Of a stretch of DNA of 64,000 nucleotides, positions 11,470-22,868 are shown in pieces (the stretch's first letter is position 1; every line of letters begins with the position of its first letter). The notes beneath the pieces are model-generated. The model saw nothing but the letters and a program-made list of their open reading frames with translations, was not told where the DNA came from and ran no database searches. The position numbers were made by a program, and so were the translations under genes. Source of the DNA: Hygrocybe punicea (taxonomy: Eukaryota; Basidiomycota; Agaricomycetes; Agaricales; Hygrophoraceae). The DNA lies in the NCBI GenBank assembly GCA_963556145.1, contig OY744466.1, positions 1,736,001 through 1,800,000 of the forward strand, in the 5' to 3' direction.

Positions 11470-13185
11470 GGCTTTGAAGATACTGAAAGAGGCACACTTA
11501 AGGAATCTTACTTTTCACCATACATCATCCCTACTGTCCCACATGTACCCTGGGCATTTCGAAATATTCCTATACCACCAGGACTTAGAGAAAAAGTCAT
11601 GGATGTTTTGAAGAGAAAAATAGATGCTGGTGTATATGAACCAAGTCAATCCTCTTATAGGTCAAGATGGTTTTGTGTAAGCAAGAAGGATGGAAAACTT
11701 CGTATAGGCCATGATTTGCAACCTCTCAATGCAGTTACAATACGTGATGCAGGCCTTCCTCCAATACTAGATGAATTTGTAGAACCTTTCGCTGGTCACC
11801 AATGCTATACAGTCTTCGATTTACTATGGGGATTTGATGCTAGGAAAGTACATCCTACATCTCGTGACCTCACTGCATTCATGACACCACTGGGATTACT
11901 TCGTCTCACATCACTTCCCACTGGATTCACAAATTCACCTGCATAATTCCAACGTTGTATGTGCTTCATCCTTCAAGATGAAATCCCTCATACTGCAAAT
12001 AGTTTCATTGATGATTTACCTATAAAAGGACCTTCATCCATTTATCCTGATCAAGATGGAAGACCAGAAGTTTTGCTAGATAATCCAGGAATCAGAAGGT
12101 TTATTTGGGAGCACGCTCAAGATGTACATTGCATTATGCATCGCCTTGCTTGTGCAGGAATGACAATATCAGCTAAGAAGACACAACTTTGCCGCTCAAG
12201 TGTTGTGATCGTAGGACAGAAATGCACTCCAGAAGGGCGTTGTCCTGATGATAGTAGAGTATAAAAGGTTTTGGACTGGCCCCCACTCAAGACACCCAAG
12301 GATGTTAGAGGCTTCCTAGGTCTCTGTGAAACAGTTCGCATTTGGATAGAAAATTATTCTGCACTAGCCAAGCCACTAGCAGAGTTATTCCATAAAGGAG
12401 CAGAGTTTATATGGGATGAAAGAAGACAAGCAGCTTTCCAGGCATTGAAAGAAAAGGTTTCTTCAGCACCTGCACTGCGCTCTATTGATTATACATCAGA
12501 TAGACCCACATATTTATCAGTAGACAGTAGCCATATTGCTGCAGGTTTTATTTTATCACAAGAAGATGAAAATGGAAATCTTCGCCCTGCTAGATATGGT
12601 TCAATACCAATGAGTGAAAGAGAATCCAGATATTCACAGCCAAAACTGGAGTTATATGGACTATACCACGCATTACGCCACTGGAGACTGTATTTAATAG
12701 GAATAAAGAATCTACATATAGAGGTAGATGCCAAGTTTATAAAAGGCATGCTCAATGAACCGGATTTACAGCCTAATGCGGCCATAAACAGATGGATTCA
12801 AGGAATTTTATTATTTGACTTCAAGCTTATTCATGTACCTGCAACCCAGTTTAGGGGACCAGATGCACTTTCTCGCAGAGAACTTGCAGATAATGAAGAA
12901 ATTGAAGAGCATGATGATTCATGGCTAGATGATATTGCCTTGCTTGTTCATGTTCCTGATCCACATGAAATAAGAAAATTTAGCTTCACTGTCCCTACCA
13001 AATTGCCATACAAGGCTACCACACTCCCTTCAAATAATGAAATTAAATTACAACAGGACAAGATACTCATTCAAGTAAAACATTTTTTATCCACATTGGA
13101 AATGCCTTCAACAGATACCTTGCAGGCAAGAAGAAGATTTCTGAAGAAAACTGGACAATTTTATTTAAAAGACAATAAACTGTAG
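11470..13185 (+). pseudogene. Ty3/gypsy retrotransposon reverse transcriptase and RNase H, decayed
   Basis: One frame runs from about 11470 to 13185, broken by TAA at 11944 and TAA at 12262. Reverse transcriptase motifs are clear: VPHVPWAFRNIPIPPG, GKLRIGHDLQPLNAV, YTVFDL, TSLPTGFTNSPA and the active-site box FIDDL at about 12004. The RT connection domain (VRGFLGLCETVRIWIENYSA) and RNase H-like half (YLSVDSSHIAAGFILSQED, YSQPKLELYGLYHALRHW) follow. Gag, protease and the 5' LTR are not present; the upstream edge abuts hAT-type element E at 11437. The two stops and a +1 shift to the integrase frame make it inactive. Confidence 0.88.
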
Positions 13186-13201
13186 AAGAAATGGCCAGAA
13201 A

Positions 13202-14821
13202 ATGTCTTCATTAGTAATTATGAATGCAAAGAAAAGAATTGCTATTCTCACTCAAGCTCATGAAAACCTAGGTCATAAAGGAGAACAAGCTGTATTTGAC
13301 TTAGTCAAACTTCGATTTTTTTGGCCCCATCTCAGAGCAGATGTCCATTACCACATTTCATCATGTCATCAGTGTCAAATTAGGAGCTTGAAGAAAATTG
13401 AAATTTCCCCTACAATTTCTACCCCTACAGCAATTTTTCAAAAGGTATACATTGATGTAATGTTTATGCCACCTTCAGGAGGCTACCATTTCATTGTAGC
13501 AGCACGTGATGATTTATCAGGAGCAACTGAAGTAAAAGCTCTAAGATCAAACAATTCACACAACTTAGCAAAATTTTTCTGGGAACAGATCTATTGTCGC
13601 TATGGTGCCATTGAACATGTAGTTACTGATAATGGAGGAGAAGTCAAAGGAGCATTTGAGTCTCTGCTTAGAAGACTAGGAATTCCTCAAGTTCGCATAT
13701 CACCCTACAATAAGCATGCAAATGGTGTAGTAGAAAGAGGACATTTTACTCTACGTGAAGCCATAGTCAAGTCCTGTGAAAAAGATAAGACTGGAAAAAT
13801 CAAGAATTGGCACAAGCACGTAGAGTTAGCATCATTTGCAGACCGAATTACAGTCAGCAGTGTTACTGGATACTCACCTTATTATCTACTCCATGGCACT
13901 CATCCTATACTTCCCTTTGACCTAACAGAAGCCACATTTATGGTTGAAGGTTTTTGCTCAGGACTTTCTACATCAGATTTGTTAGCACTCCGCATACGTC
14001 AGCTTGGAAGACATCAAGAAGATATTGATAAAGTAGCAGCTGTGCTTAAGCAGGCTCGCTTCATATCTAAATTGCAATTTGATCAGAGATTTCATAGACG
14101 ATTGCAAAAACGTGATTATCAGCCAGGAGAACTAGTTCTAGTATATAATAGTCGTTTGGAGATGACTATAGGAAAATTCAAGACAGACCCTCGTTACCTT
14201 GGCCCATATGAGGTTGTCAGACAAACAAGAAGAGGAACTTATGTTTTAAAAGAATTAGATGGTGCTGTGCATGCTGAGCATTATGCAGCATTTCGGATTT
14301 TACCATACATTTATCGAACTGACCCTATCCTTTATGAAATAGCAGACCAGGAAGATGAAGCTGATGAAGTAGAGGATTGCTCAGTAAATCAGTTAATATC
14401 TCTTAGATCAGGAGACATCACAGATATTATTCTTGCCATCAAGCCAGAATTTGCTGCACACATTGCATCACGCACAAAGAATTTTGAATTTAGAAAATAT
14501 CAAGTTCCAGCCACTGTCTGTCACATGTGGCTTTATGAAACAATGTCAATCAGTTCCATTACAGGTGTCATTACAGTTGGTTCAGTAAAAGTACCAGGAG
14601 AAGTCAATGACCCCTCAGGTCTTGGCAATGAAGACTTTGATGCAGGTTTAAAGTTGTCAAAATATGGTTATCCTATATATCATCTTCATCAGTTACCAGT
14701 ACCACTATCTGCAGACCTACTCCAGAAGAGATACAATACTATTATTCCTCACCGCTATTGTATAGCCCCACACTCATTCATTCAAGAATTTCCTTTTTCT
14801 GCATTGATTCCAATATTCTAA
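13202..14821 (+). CDS. Ty3/gypsy integrase with C-terminal ASCH/PUA-like domain
   Basis: A 539-residue ORF in the +1 frame relative to RT/RNase H. An N-terminal HHCC zinc site (HENLGHKG, CHQCQ) leads to an integrase core with D85, D143 (VTDNGGEVKG) and E178 (GVVERGH), i.e. D,D-35-E. A GPY-like segment follows near residue 325 (DPRYLGPYEVVRQTRRGTY). In place of a chromodomain there is an acidic linker and, at about 404-539, a fold that reads as ASCH/PUA-like: IILAIKPEFAAHI, NFEFRKY, MWLYET, TGVITVG, then a YGYPIYHL segment. ASCH domains are small RNA-binding modules, so a role in RNA or target recognition is possible but inferred. The ATG at 13202 is only the first Met after the frame break; the native protein is a Pol polyprotein. 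Confidence 0.85.
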   Translation: MSSLVIMNAKKRIAILTQAHENLGHKGEQAVFDLVKLRFFWPHLRADVHYHISSCHQCQIRSLKKIEISPTISTPTAIFQKVYIDVMFMPPSGGYHFIVAARDDLSGATEVKALRSNNSHNLAKFFWEQIYCRYGAIEHVVTDNGGEVKGAFESLLRRLGIPQVRISPYNKHANGVVERGHFTLREAIVKSCEKDKTGKIKNWHKHVELASFADRITVSSVTGYSPYYLLHGTHPILPFDLTEATFMVEGFCSGLSTSDLLALRIRQLGRHQEDIDKVAAVLKQARFISKLQFDQRFHRRLQKRDYQPGELVLVYNSRLEMTIGKFKTDPRYLGPYEVVRQTRRGTYVLKELDGAVHAEHYAAFRILPYIYRTDPILYEIADQEDEADEVEDCSVNQLISLRSGDITDIILAIKPEFAAHIASRTKNFEFRKYQVPATVCHMWLYETMSISSITGVITVGSVKVPGEVNDPSGLGNEDFDAGLKLSKYGYPIYHLHQLPVPLSADLLQKRYNTIIPHRYCIAPHSFIQEFPFSALIPIF

Positions 14822-15905
14822 CACCTTTGGTGACTGAATATTCAGTTATATCCAAGACCCCTATCCCTCATGTGATTTCCCGCTGCACACCCTCTTTTTC
14901 TATGGCCCATGCATTTTTATTGGCCGCTATTTTTACCTATGCACATGATTTCCCGTCATGCACCCTTTCTTTTGCTATCTAAACTAATTAGATAAAATTT
15001 ATTTGTTTTATGATTTGCTGGTCAATTTTTTTAAGTCAGACATGCAAAGAAAATATATAACGCTACAAAGTGATAATACAACCCCTCTCATCTAATAGTT
15101 GATGGACCCATTATATGAATACAATGATAATATATATAAAAGACATAATGAAACGTAATGAAATGTAACGAAATGACAAGACATAATGAAACAGAAAATA
15201 GAATAAAGGGAGATACAACTGGTGTATGAATAGAAAGATAAAGAAATGGACGAACGACCGGTGACCCTCCACTCCCAGTAGTCCAGCAACTGAGTCCCAC
15301 CCGAAAAATATAGTGCTCGCCCCAGTTGAAATGGAGTGATGCTCGGCATCACTCCTGGCCCATCCATCCTCCAGACGAATCCGTTGTCGATCGATTGTAA
15401 ATGTACGGTAGTACGGAATGGCTAGTATAAGCCGTTTTCTACATGCAAATACTTCAGTACAGGCAAATAATGAATATAAAAATGAAGTGTTACTTAGCGG
15501 GTTTTTTCTTGAAGGGAGGATGGAGTGACCATTCATAGCATCGGATAGAATTTTTTTACGATTTATTGCATAGTGGCATAGCAAGGAAAAGGAGTGGAGC
15601 ACTACAGAACCATAGTGGCAGACTAGAGGAAACAAAAGACGGATCGTGCAAATGTACAGCTATGACCCTGGAAAACACGTGACCGGCACATGTTTTCTCA
15701 TGTGACCTGAGTAAACAGTCTAGACTGAATAAGCATTGGTACTATTGCAGATCTGTACCCGATATAGCTTCAAGACCCTGAAGAACCAAGGGAATGGTAA
15801 AATCCCGATTTGATCGATCAGACAACCTTAAATCGAATTTGAAATACATCATCCCAATATAGCAAGGCCAGGGCCAGTTTAGTTCTGGACCCACAGGGAC
15901 CTATT
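14822..15905. other. AT-rich stretch downstream of the gypsy pol; no clear LTR
   Basis: Two ~50-bp near-repeats occur here (ttcccgctgcacaccctcttt at 14878 and ttcccgtcatgcaccctttct at 14950). A minus-strand ORF (15111-15635) is mostly hydrophobic aromatic low-complexity sequence with one ordinary-looking stretch (TIDRQRIRLEDGWARSDAEH). I cannot show it is a gene. I do not see a TG...CA terminal repeat matching the 5' side. Confidence 0.4.
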
Positions 15906-16061
15906 GTGACACAACGTCCCACATTAGTATTGCTTGACCCACCATTCCGGTTCCCCCACAAATATTTTCCCTTAACGTCTCCTGTTACATCAACTGCACC
16001 GCTATTCCGCTCAGCGCTTCAGCACTACCAGACACCCATATACCATAATCCATATCATACT

Positions 16062-16634
16062 ATGACATCATACTCCAGTCCTTCACCTTCTCCATCTATG
16101 GATATTCCTCTACGCCATCTTGATTTATCACGCTTATTCAATACTCCCACCGAATACGATACGGACTTCTTTACCAAACCAACTAGTCCTGCTCAGACAC
16201 CACCGCTACCCCCTTCGGAATCTGACGAATACATCGATTTCAAATCTGTGAACGTACGAGGTGTTGACTGTCCACCGCTGGACGATTTCGACTTTTTCAT
16301 GGATAGTCTTCCCAACTTTCCTATGCCACCCACCACTGTCCCTTCACAATCCATACCCTTAGACCCGGAGTTTAGAGAATGGCTCAAATCGCCTCCTTCA
16401 TTTTCCACAAATTGTAATCACCCAACTTCCTCTCGCCGCAATCGTTTCGAACGCCCTGCAATTCCGGCATTACTTCCTAAGCCACTACAAAAGAAGCGCA
16501 CTCGCCCTAAGTACCACCTCAAGGCGCTACTAAATGCTACGAAGAAGAACATGGATCGGTTAAAGGCAGAAGGAGTTGATGTACGAGATTGGGAGGAATT
16601 CTTTGGAAAGATGAAGAAGAAGTTAAAAGAATAG
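16062..16634 (+). CDS. Hypothetical Pro/Ser-rich protein with basic C-terminus
   Basis: Single-exon ORF of about 190 codons. I prefer the ATG at 16062 (MTSYSSPSPSPSMDIPLRHL); an upstream ATG at 15906 would add 52 residues. The N-terminal half is Pro/Ser/Asp-rich and acidic (PPSESDEYIDFKS, PPLDDFDFFMDSLP). The C-terminal third is strongly basic (KKRTRPKYHLKALLNATKKN) and ends in a Lys run (GKMKKKLKE). AATTAAA-like sequence follows the stop at about 16660. No known domain; codon use and length are consistent with a small nuclear protein or a retroelement-encoded peptide. Confidence 0.5.
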   Translation: MTSYSSPSPSPSMDIPLRHLDLSRLFNTPTEYDTDFFTKPTSPAQTPPLPPSESDEYIDFKSVNVRGVDCPPLDDFDFFMDSLPNFPMPPTTVPSQSIPLDPEFREWLKSPPSFSTNCNHPTSSRRNRFERPAIPALLPKPLQKKRTRPKYHLKALLNATKKNMDRLKAEGVDVRDWEEFFGKMKKKLKE

Positions 16635-16721
16635 TAATAATGTAAAAGCTTCTTCTCAAATTAAAGAGTTGTTTTCTTTTGGTTTCAACTGGGGACAGTT
16701 GATTTAATTGTGTTGTGCGGA

Positions 16722-18218
16722 TGTCATGACCCCAAGTGTTTTGGGGTGTAATGTCATGGGTTTACCATCGGACCACGGACTTAGATATTTAAGTGCAACA
16801 CTATGGATGCACATCTACACTCATTAGTACCCATTCTATGCCTTTCCACATTACGCATGCTAGTGAACAGACACAAATAGCATATATGCTTACCTTTATA
16901 TCATTTATTATGGCTTCACTAGTAATGCCCAGACCTAGCCGTTTATGTATGGTGCACAGAGGCACATCCCCCACTCATTAGTATTTATTATATATTTCTC
17001 TGTATTGCGCATGCAAGGAGACAAGCCCAACTAGCATTGTTACCTATATTAGCAGTAATGAATTGATTACAAATCTTGTTTACTTGTATTGATCAAAAGC
17101 GGCTCAGCTAGATAATGGGAAATGATTAGATAAGATGTGAACAAGAGGATGATAAGATAATGATAAGATAGGATGCATCAGAGAATGATTGTGATATTCT
17201 GCTTACATAAAGACAAAGGTCTATTGTTCTGAGCAGTCTATTGTTCTAAACAGTCCAAATGGAGATAGAGCCCATTGTTCACAGCCTCTTTGATGCCATC
17301 CATTGTTCTCATGACTCAGTCCTATTGTTCTCACTTTCCCATTGTTCTCAGTCCCCCATTGTTCTCCAACAGTATAAATAGGGCCCCCAAATTCCAGTAG
17401 TCAGTAGGATTTCCCCCCTCACCACTCAGTAGTCACTCTTAGTTGGGTTCACACAGTGTGATCCCTCATTCTCTTAGTACTAGTAGTTACTCATTGTAGT
17501 AGCTAGTGCTTGCAATCCAGTCTAGTTCACTCTTATTCTATCATTCTTTGAGTTCCCCTTGTCATCAAGGAGAATTCACCCAGTTCACTCAGTCCAATCA
17601 ATTCATTAGTCAGCATTAGTCAGCTAGATACACTTCTAAGGTTAAGGTTTCATCCTAAACAAAACGGAGTATTCAAAAGGTATTAAAGATATCCCTGAAC
17701 TAGTAGCCAATGTGCATTTGAAGCTTCGGATTTAAGTCAGATATTATAATACCCAGAGATACTCTTGATTGAATAGGCCCTGTAGCCAAAACTGTCCATA
17801 TTTAACTGGTGAATATTGTTATCAGTATTGATTAGTTCATATTTTTATATTCCAGTAGTGAATATTAGTATTTTCAGTACATCACACACCCAATTGTTAT
17901 TCATCCCTACTCAAAGTCTCAATTCTTAATTGAAGAGACCTCACTATTACATTCTATTGATTCATATAGTATATATACTCACAAACCCCTTCCTATTAGG
18001 TTATTTAAATATTAGAAACCCACGAACAACAAGAAGGTACCTGAACAAAGTCAACTCCGGTAATTCTTGGTGAAACAAACATTCACATAACACCGGAACC
18101 CTGGATTCGGGTTGGATTGACTAGACTACATAGACACTAAACTCCTCTGATCACTTCTTAGCTGATCACCACTTTCGTAGATTCCCATTTTGGGTCTACA
18201 ACAGAACTCACCGGCACA
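16722..18218 (-). mobile_element. Putative solo LTR (about 1.5 kb), boundaries tentative
   Basis: The right ~120 bp (ggaaccctggattcgggttg ... tctacaacagaactcaccggcaca) are closely related to the right end of the solo LTR at 61753-62293. In LTR orientation (minus strand) it begins TGTGCCGGTG and would end GGGGTCATGACA at 16722. The putative 5-bp target duplication is poor (gcgga versus tcgta). The interior is AT-rich with a run of cattgttct motifs at 17220-17370, and it contains a TATA-like tataaata at about 17383. No coding sequence. Confidence 0.55.
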
Positions 18219-18984
18219 TCGTATACTTTTTATTTTGCAATGCCGGACTTTCCCATTTTTTTTCATTTTTTCAATTTGGAGTTACTCTACTACTACTGAA
18301 ACAGTGAAACAGCATGCCATTGGTTCAGAAAGTACAGGGTATGTGTGTAATATGAATATGCAAAAGATTTGAGCCAAATTCACGAAGGCAAAAGACTAAA
18401 AAAAGGTGACGGTACACATGATGCCGATGTAGTGAAACGAGACCGCCTGCCCACCTTCTCCATGCCCCGCGCCATCCACTAGGTCGCATACGTGCCCGGG
18501 AAGATGTCCGTATGGGCATTGGGCACCTTGATCACGAGTGACGGCGCCCACACGCCAATCGGGGTGACGAAATTTTGATGTGATTTGAAAGCGTTTTGGG
18601 ATGATCGGATGCATTCCTGCCCTCAGCTAATGCACGTATAAACTATAGAAAGCTTCAGAATTAGCATTGTGAGTGGATCCCGAGCTACGGCTTACCGATG
18701 GTCGTCCAGCGCCCGGAATGACGAATAGTTTTTGAGCGGTTTTTTTGCGAATTTTATTAGACGGGGACCTAGGCCCCATCTGGCTGAGTACTATAAAACA
18801 AATTTCGAATGATTTGGTTGAGAACTCACCGAGTTATAGCTCGCGCATTGTGAGGTGCGCTAGATAGGCGGACTTTGAGTTAGCGACAAGTATTATGTAA
18901 TCAGCTGTAATGCACCTCTTGTAATAAATACCCACCAGATAGAAGACCCACATGTATGTCTCCCTGCTCCCCAAGCCAACTCCA

Positions 18985-19037
18985 CCTCACGAATGGGTAT
19001 GGCCATGTCAATTGACACGCACACGGCATTCGCGAGG
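18985..19037. repeat. Double dyad, copy 2
   Basis: Arms cctcacgaa and ttcgcgagg; core tgtcaattgaca; 53 bp overall. The left spacer (tgggtatggcca) is nearly identical to the copy at 30975. Confidence 0.85.
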
Positions 19038-19130
19038 TGTTCAGTGTCAATGGCTATATCACTAGGGAGTGGGCATGGTTGCTGTAGAATTAGAGCAGTG
19101 AGTCCCACAGTACAGTGGATATACTAAAGA

Positions 19131-19180
19131 CCTCACGACTGTGCATGCGTCAATTGATGTGACTGTACCCGTTCGCAAGG
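19131..19180. repeat. Double dyad, copy 3 (degenerate)
   Basis: Arms cctcacgac and ttcgcaagg; core gcgtcaattgatgt; 50 bp. Lies 146 bp from copy 2, start to start. Confidence 0.7.
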
Positions 19181-19679
19181 TTGGTGGGCCCCATCTGTGC
19201 TACCAATGATGATGTGACGTTGTCTCTTGTTGACGGTTGACGGCGTCATTGTCATCATCATCGTCAGTGTCAGCGTTGTCGCAGCCTGAGAGTGGTTGAC
19301 TCGGAGGAGAAAGATTGGACTAATGAGATCAGGGGACGTACCTGGTGGGCACACCACCCTCCTGGCATTGCTCCCCATCGTTGTCGTGGGTAGAGTGGTG
19401 GTGGCAGTCATGACTGAAGCCGGTGGCAGCAGCAGCTGTATAAATGACAAATGGTCACGATACAGCAAATGTACTGGAAACATCATGCATCATATCAGTT
19501 TGAGGCATACAAATCGCAAAATCAATCTGCTGCCGATCTCATGTCTATAAATTTAAGTTGCAAGATCTACGAGATACCTGTAAAATTTGGGGGTGTCATT
19601 TTCCTTATGGCTCCCTGATATAAAAGGAATGGGTCTTTGCTTAAATAACGGCTCCTGGGGGTGCCGAATAGAATTCGCC

Positions 19680-19847
19680 AAATTAGAATGACATCCATTG
19701 AATGTTTCTGTCAACTCAAATTATTATTATTAGTTCTTTATTCAAGGAGGAGGTGTGGTTTTCTGCTGTAACATCACATCACCTGAATAAAAGCTAATAA
19801 TAATAATTTGAGTTGACAGAAACATTCAATGGATGTCATTCTAATTT
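19680..19847. repeat. Perfect inverted repeat, 54-bp arms, 60-bp loop (MITE-like hairpin)
   Basis: The left arm 19680-19733 and right arm 19794-19847 are exact reverse complements, beginning aaattagaatgacatccatt and ending in a TTA/TAA-rich inner edge. The loop contains a second small stem (acatcacatcacc / ggtgtgg-like). No reading frame. Perfect arms imply a recent origin or active correction. Confidence 0.92.
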
Positions 19848-20391
19848 TACTACATGTCAAATGTCATATATATGTCCCATTGAATTTACAATGTACATAT
19901 CAGTAGTCTTTTCAAGCAAAATAATTCAAAGTCACATGATGTGCTACCATACTATGGCAATTGCCCGACTCTGTACCTTCAGCCACCCGGATTATTTATT
20001 TTAATTTATTTTTTCACGCGCAACAAGGATTTCTGAAAATGCTGTAATATGACCATCTTGAGTGTAAAAATATATCTATATTTACAGCAGTATAGTGGAT
20101 GACTTTCCATAAGGATTAAAATATGATTCACAACAAAAGTAGACTTAGTTTATCACAGCCACGCTATAATGTATCGCGTTGCATAAACCATAACACCAAA
20201 ACATAAATAACAATAGTTTTGCGTAACAATAGATTTTACCCATGGACACCGTGACTAAGGCACGGCACAGGTATACCGCGGGTCAGAATTCCTGACACCG
20301 GACCCGTACCTGCATTACCCATACCCGCGCTGATGACGGGTACACACCGTACCCGTTATCGGCGGGTACCCAACACAACCCACCCTAAGTA

Positions 20392-20445
20392 CCTCGCAAA
20401 CAACGGGGGCGTGTCAATTGACGCGCTCTGTTTGTTTTCGCGAGG
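20392..20445. repeat. Double dyad, copy 4 (in element F)
   Basis: Arms cctcgcaaa and ttcgcgagg; core cgtgtcaattgacgcg; 54 bp. Confidence 0.87.
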
Positions 20446-20492
20446 TTGGATGGGGCTGGGGAGGTTCCATGGGCGTCCGCGCGTGCTCACTA

Positions 20493-20544
20493 CCTCGCGA
20501 ACAATGGGGGCACGTCAATTGACGCGCTCCGTGTTTTCGCGAGG
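20493..20544. repeat. Double dyad, copy 5 (in element F)
   Basis: Arms cctcgcgaa and ttcgcgagg; core cacgtcaattgacgcg; 52 bp, exactly centred at 20518.5. It is 101 bp downstream of copy 4, start to start. Confidence 0.9.
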
Positions 20545-22620
20545 TTGTATGGCGCTGGGGACGGCTCATGGGCGTCCACCTCATTTCCGTCGTCCATCGT
20601 CCATTGCCCCCGTCCCCATTCCCGTGCTCGTGGTCCTCATCATCACCGTCGTCATCATCCCCATTGCCATCGTCCTTCTTGTCCTGGTCTCTGTTGTCCT
20701 CGTTGTCCTGTTCCCCCGTTGTCGTCTTCCCGTTGTCGTAGTTGCCGTTCCCGCTTTGTCGTCATCTTCCCGTTCTCATCGTCATTCTTGTCTTCGTTTA
20801 CCCCGTCGTCCTCATTCCCGTCGTCCTCATTCTTGCTGTCATGGTCGGCCTGGGTTGTCCCCGTTCTTGGCTGTGTCCCATCTGCTTGTTGCTGTTGCCG
20901 TGTTCGCGTTCATTTGGCGCAAGGGTGTGAGAAAAAAACCTAAAAGTGTTTTAGTAGTTAGTAGAATAAATGAATAAATGAATAGGATGCTTACCTGGGG
21001 TGCCCTGGCACCCACACCTGTTGCCGTGTCATTGTTGAAAACGACCGTGGTTGTCGTTGCCAGTTTCTTGTTGTTGTTGTTTGCGCTTGTCACAGTTGTA
21101 GATTAGCTAAAGTAAAGAAATTAATATTGAAAATAAAGTAAATAGGAAAGAAAAAACCCACCTGGGGGGGCTTGGTTGACAGACCTGTGAAAACCCGTCA
21201 CCCGCAGATAACGGGTACGGTTTTGACACGGTGTGCAAACTGAAATACCGTACCCGAACCCGAATTACCCGTTTTGGAATAACCGCGGGTAAACCCGTAC
21301 CCGTGCTGTGCCCTAACCGTGATGCTCAGTACTGAAGCTGGCTTTGCCAATGAAGAACAAATGGACGATGAGCAGGAGCAGGCAGCATTTGGTTTGGCAT
21401 TTGTTTTAGCTGGAGTTGAGGTGTCTCGGTTACGGCGAGCAGAGCTACAGAACCCCTGTCGACTGTACCTTACACGTCTGGATTTACTCCCAAACCCTCG
21501 CATCAATACACCTTGGCAGCAACTACATGCAAATCGAAGTGATCGGGCATTCATCACCACAATGGGTTTTGATGTTGCTACGTTTGAGAGCATTCTTGCT
21601 GCTGGTTTTGGCCAGCTGTGGTATGAAACTCCAATTCCACATAGTGATGTGAATGCAGGTGGACGTCCTCGACCCGGAGGTCGATCTTTGGATGCTGAAG
21701 GTGCCCTTGGGTTGGTCTTGCACTATCTCAATTCCACGATGCGTGAGATCAGTCTTCAGGAAATCTTTGCGCTCATCCCATCCACGGTATCCTGATACAT
21801 CACATTCAGCTTAAAAATCCTCCTCCAAGTTTTCCGAAGCATGCCCGATGCTGCAATTCGCTGGCCCAAACATTCTGTCGAGGAAAATGAATGTGAATTT
21901 GAAAAACTCAATACTCTTGTCCGTGAACGCCATCCTCTTTTGACCAGTGCTCTCGCAAGCATTGATGGTCTCAAACTACCTGTTCAGACCTCACTCGATG
22001 ATGACATCGAGAATGCTACATATAATGGATGGTTGTCGGAGCACTTTGTTAGCTCTGTCTTGGTTTTTTCTCCTGAAGGTGAGCTATATTTTCAGCGTTA
22101 GGTGGATTAATGTCAATGACACTGCCAGGGACTATCATAGCCACTAACTTGAATGCACCTGAGAGTTGGCATGACTCCCAGGTTGCACGACCAATTTACC
22201 AGAAACTCTTGCATGATACCCCCGAAGGTTATTACCTTGTTGCAGATACTGCATTTCCTCGCAGAATGGATAATATTCGAGGCTGGATTTGTGCCCCAGT
22301 CATAGTGGGCCAAACACTTAATGGCACACATGAGGATATTGAAGAATGTCTTGTCTTCGATCGCCAACTTCTGTTGTATCGACAAACAGCAGAATGGGGT
22401 AATCGTGGACTTCAGGGTTCATTCGGGCGGCTGCGCATCCCCCTCGAGATCAATTTTGCTGATCGACGTGGCGACCTTTTGGAGTCATGTATTCGTGGTT
22501 ATTGCCTACGAGTTCAGAGGGTGGGTTTGAATCAGATTCAGAGTGTCTATGTACCTCGATGGCAGGTGAATTCCATGGATATGGAGATATGGAGAAACTT
22601 CGAGGATATACTATTTTAAG

Positions 22621-22868
22621 AGCAGTGGAAGAATGATCGGGTCACTCGTTTTCATACTATGGCTTGTTATGATTGAACCATCAATATATTTGATTCCAAG
22701 TAATGACAGACTGTAGTTAAGAAGAGTAATGACAGTGTGTAGTTGGGAACAGACTAATCGAAGAGCAGACAATGCAGACAATGAAAGAGATCACAAGTAA
22801 TGACAGGATGTAGTTAGGGTGTCAGACAATATCAGATGAGCATAGGTTAGTTACGAAAATAATCCATC
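22621..22868. other. Gap between convergent Harbinger ORFs
   Basis: 248 bp, AT-rich, with three partial copies of a (t)aatgaca-ntgtagtta word (22701, 22729, 22797). Probably shared 3' untranslated sequence; no terminator motif is recognisable. Confidence 0.4.

Larger units (their letters stand above)
18219..20241. other. Non-coding, repeat-bearing stretch upstream of the Harbinger transposase
   Basis: Contains two dyad copies (18985-19037 and 19131-19180) and the 54-bp-arm hairpin at 19680-19847. ORFs here are short, lack homology I recognise and are partly read through the dyads. The dyads resemble those inside hAT-type elements, so an old element may span about 18.8-19.3 kb, but I could not find its tips. 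Confidence 0.5.
20256..21315. mobile_element. Non-autonomous hAT-type element F, 1,060 bp, inside Harbinger transposase
   Basis: Tips taaggcacggcacaggta (left) and tagggcacagcacgggta (right, inverted). Target duplication accgtgac at 20248-20255 and accgtgat at 21316-21323 (7 of 8 match). The tips consist of GGGTAC-like hexamers (acccgtacccgtta...). Two dyads, a GTCGTC-type low-complexity block (about 20580-20900) and no transposase. It lies four codons after the Harbinger start. Confidence 0.88.
20242..22620 (+). pseudogene. PIF/Harbinger-type transposase (DDE_Tnp_4-like), split and with a stop
   Basis: Start ATG at 20242 (MDTV), then hAT-type element F (20256-21315), then the frame resumes (MLSTEAGFANEEQMDDEQEQ). 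The body carries RPRPGGRSLDAEGALGLVLH, STMREISLQEIFALIPSTVS, an in-frame TGA at 21793, then YITFSLKILL, MPDAAIRWPK, SIDGLKLPVQ and SPEG. A 50-nt intron (22079-22128, gtgagc...ctgccag) splices in frame to TIIATNLNAPESWHDSQVAR. The catalytic-type motifs NAPESWHDSQVARPIYQKL and GYYLVADTAFPR fit the Harbinger DDE nuclease. It ends at 22619 with the frame otherwise intact. It faces the Myb-like ORF at 22869-24702, the usual partner in this superfamily. Confidence 0.85.

Noticed and set aside
20333..20977. Arg/Ser/Val-rich ORFs of 165-214 codons
   Set aside because: Read through dyads and GTC repeats inside element F.
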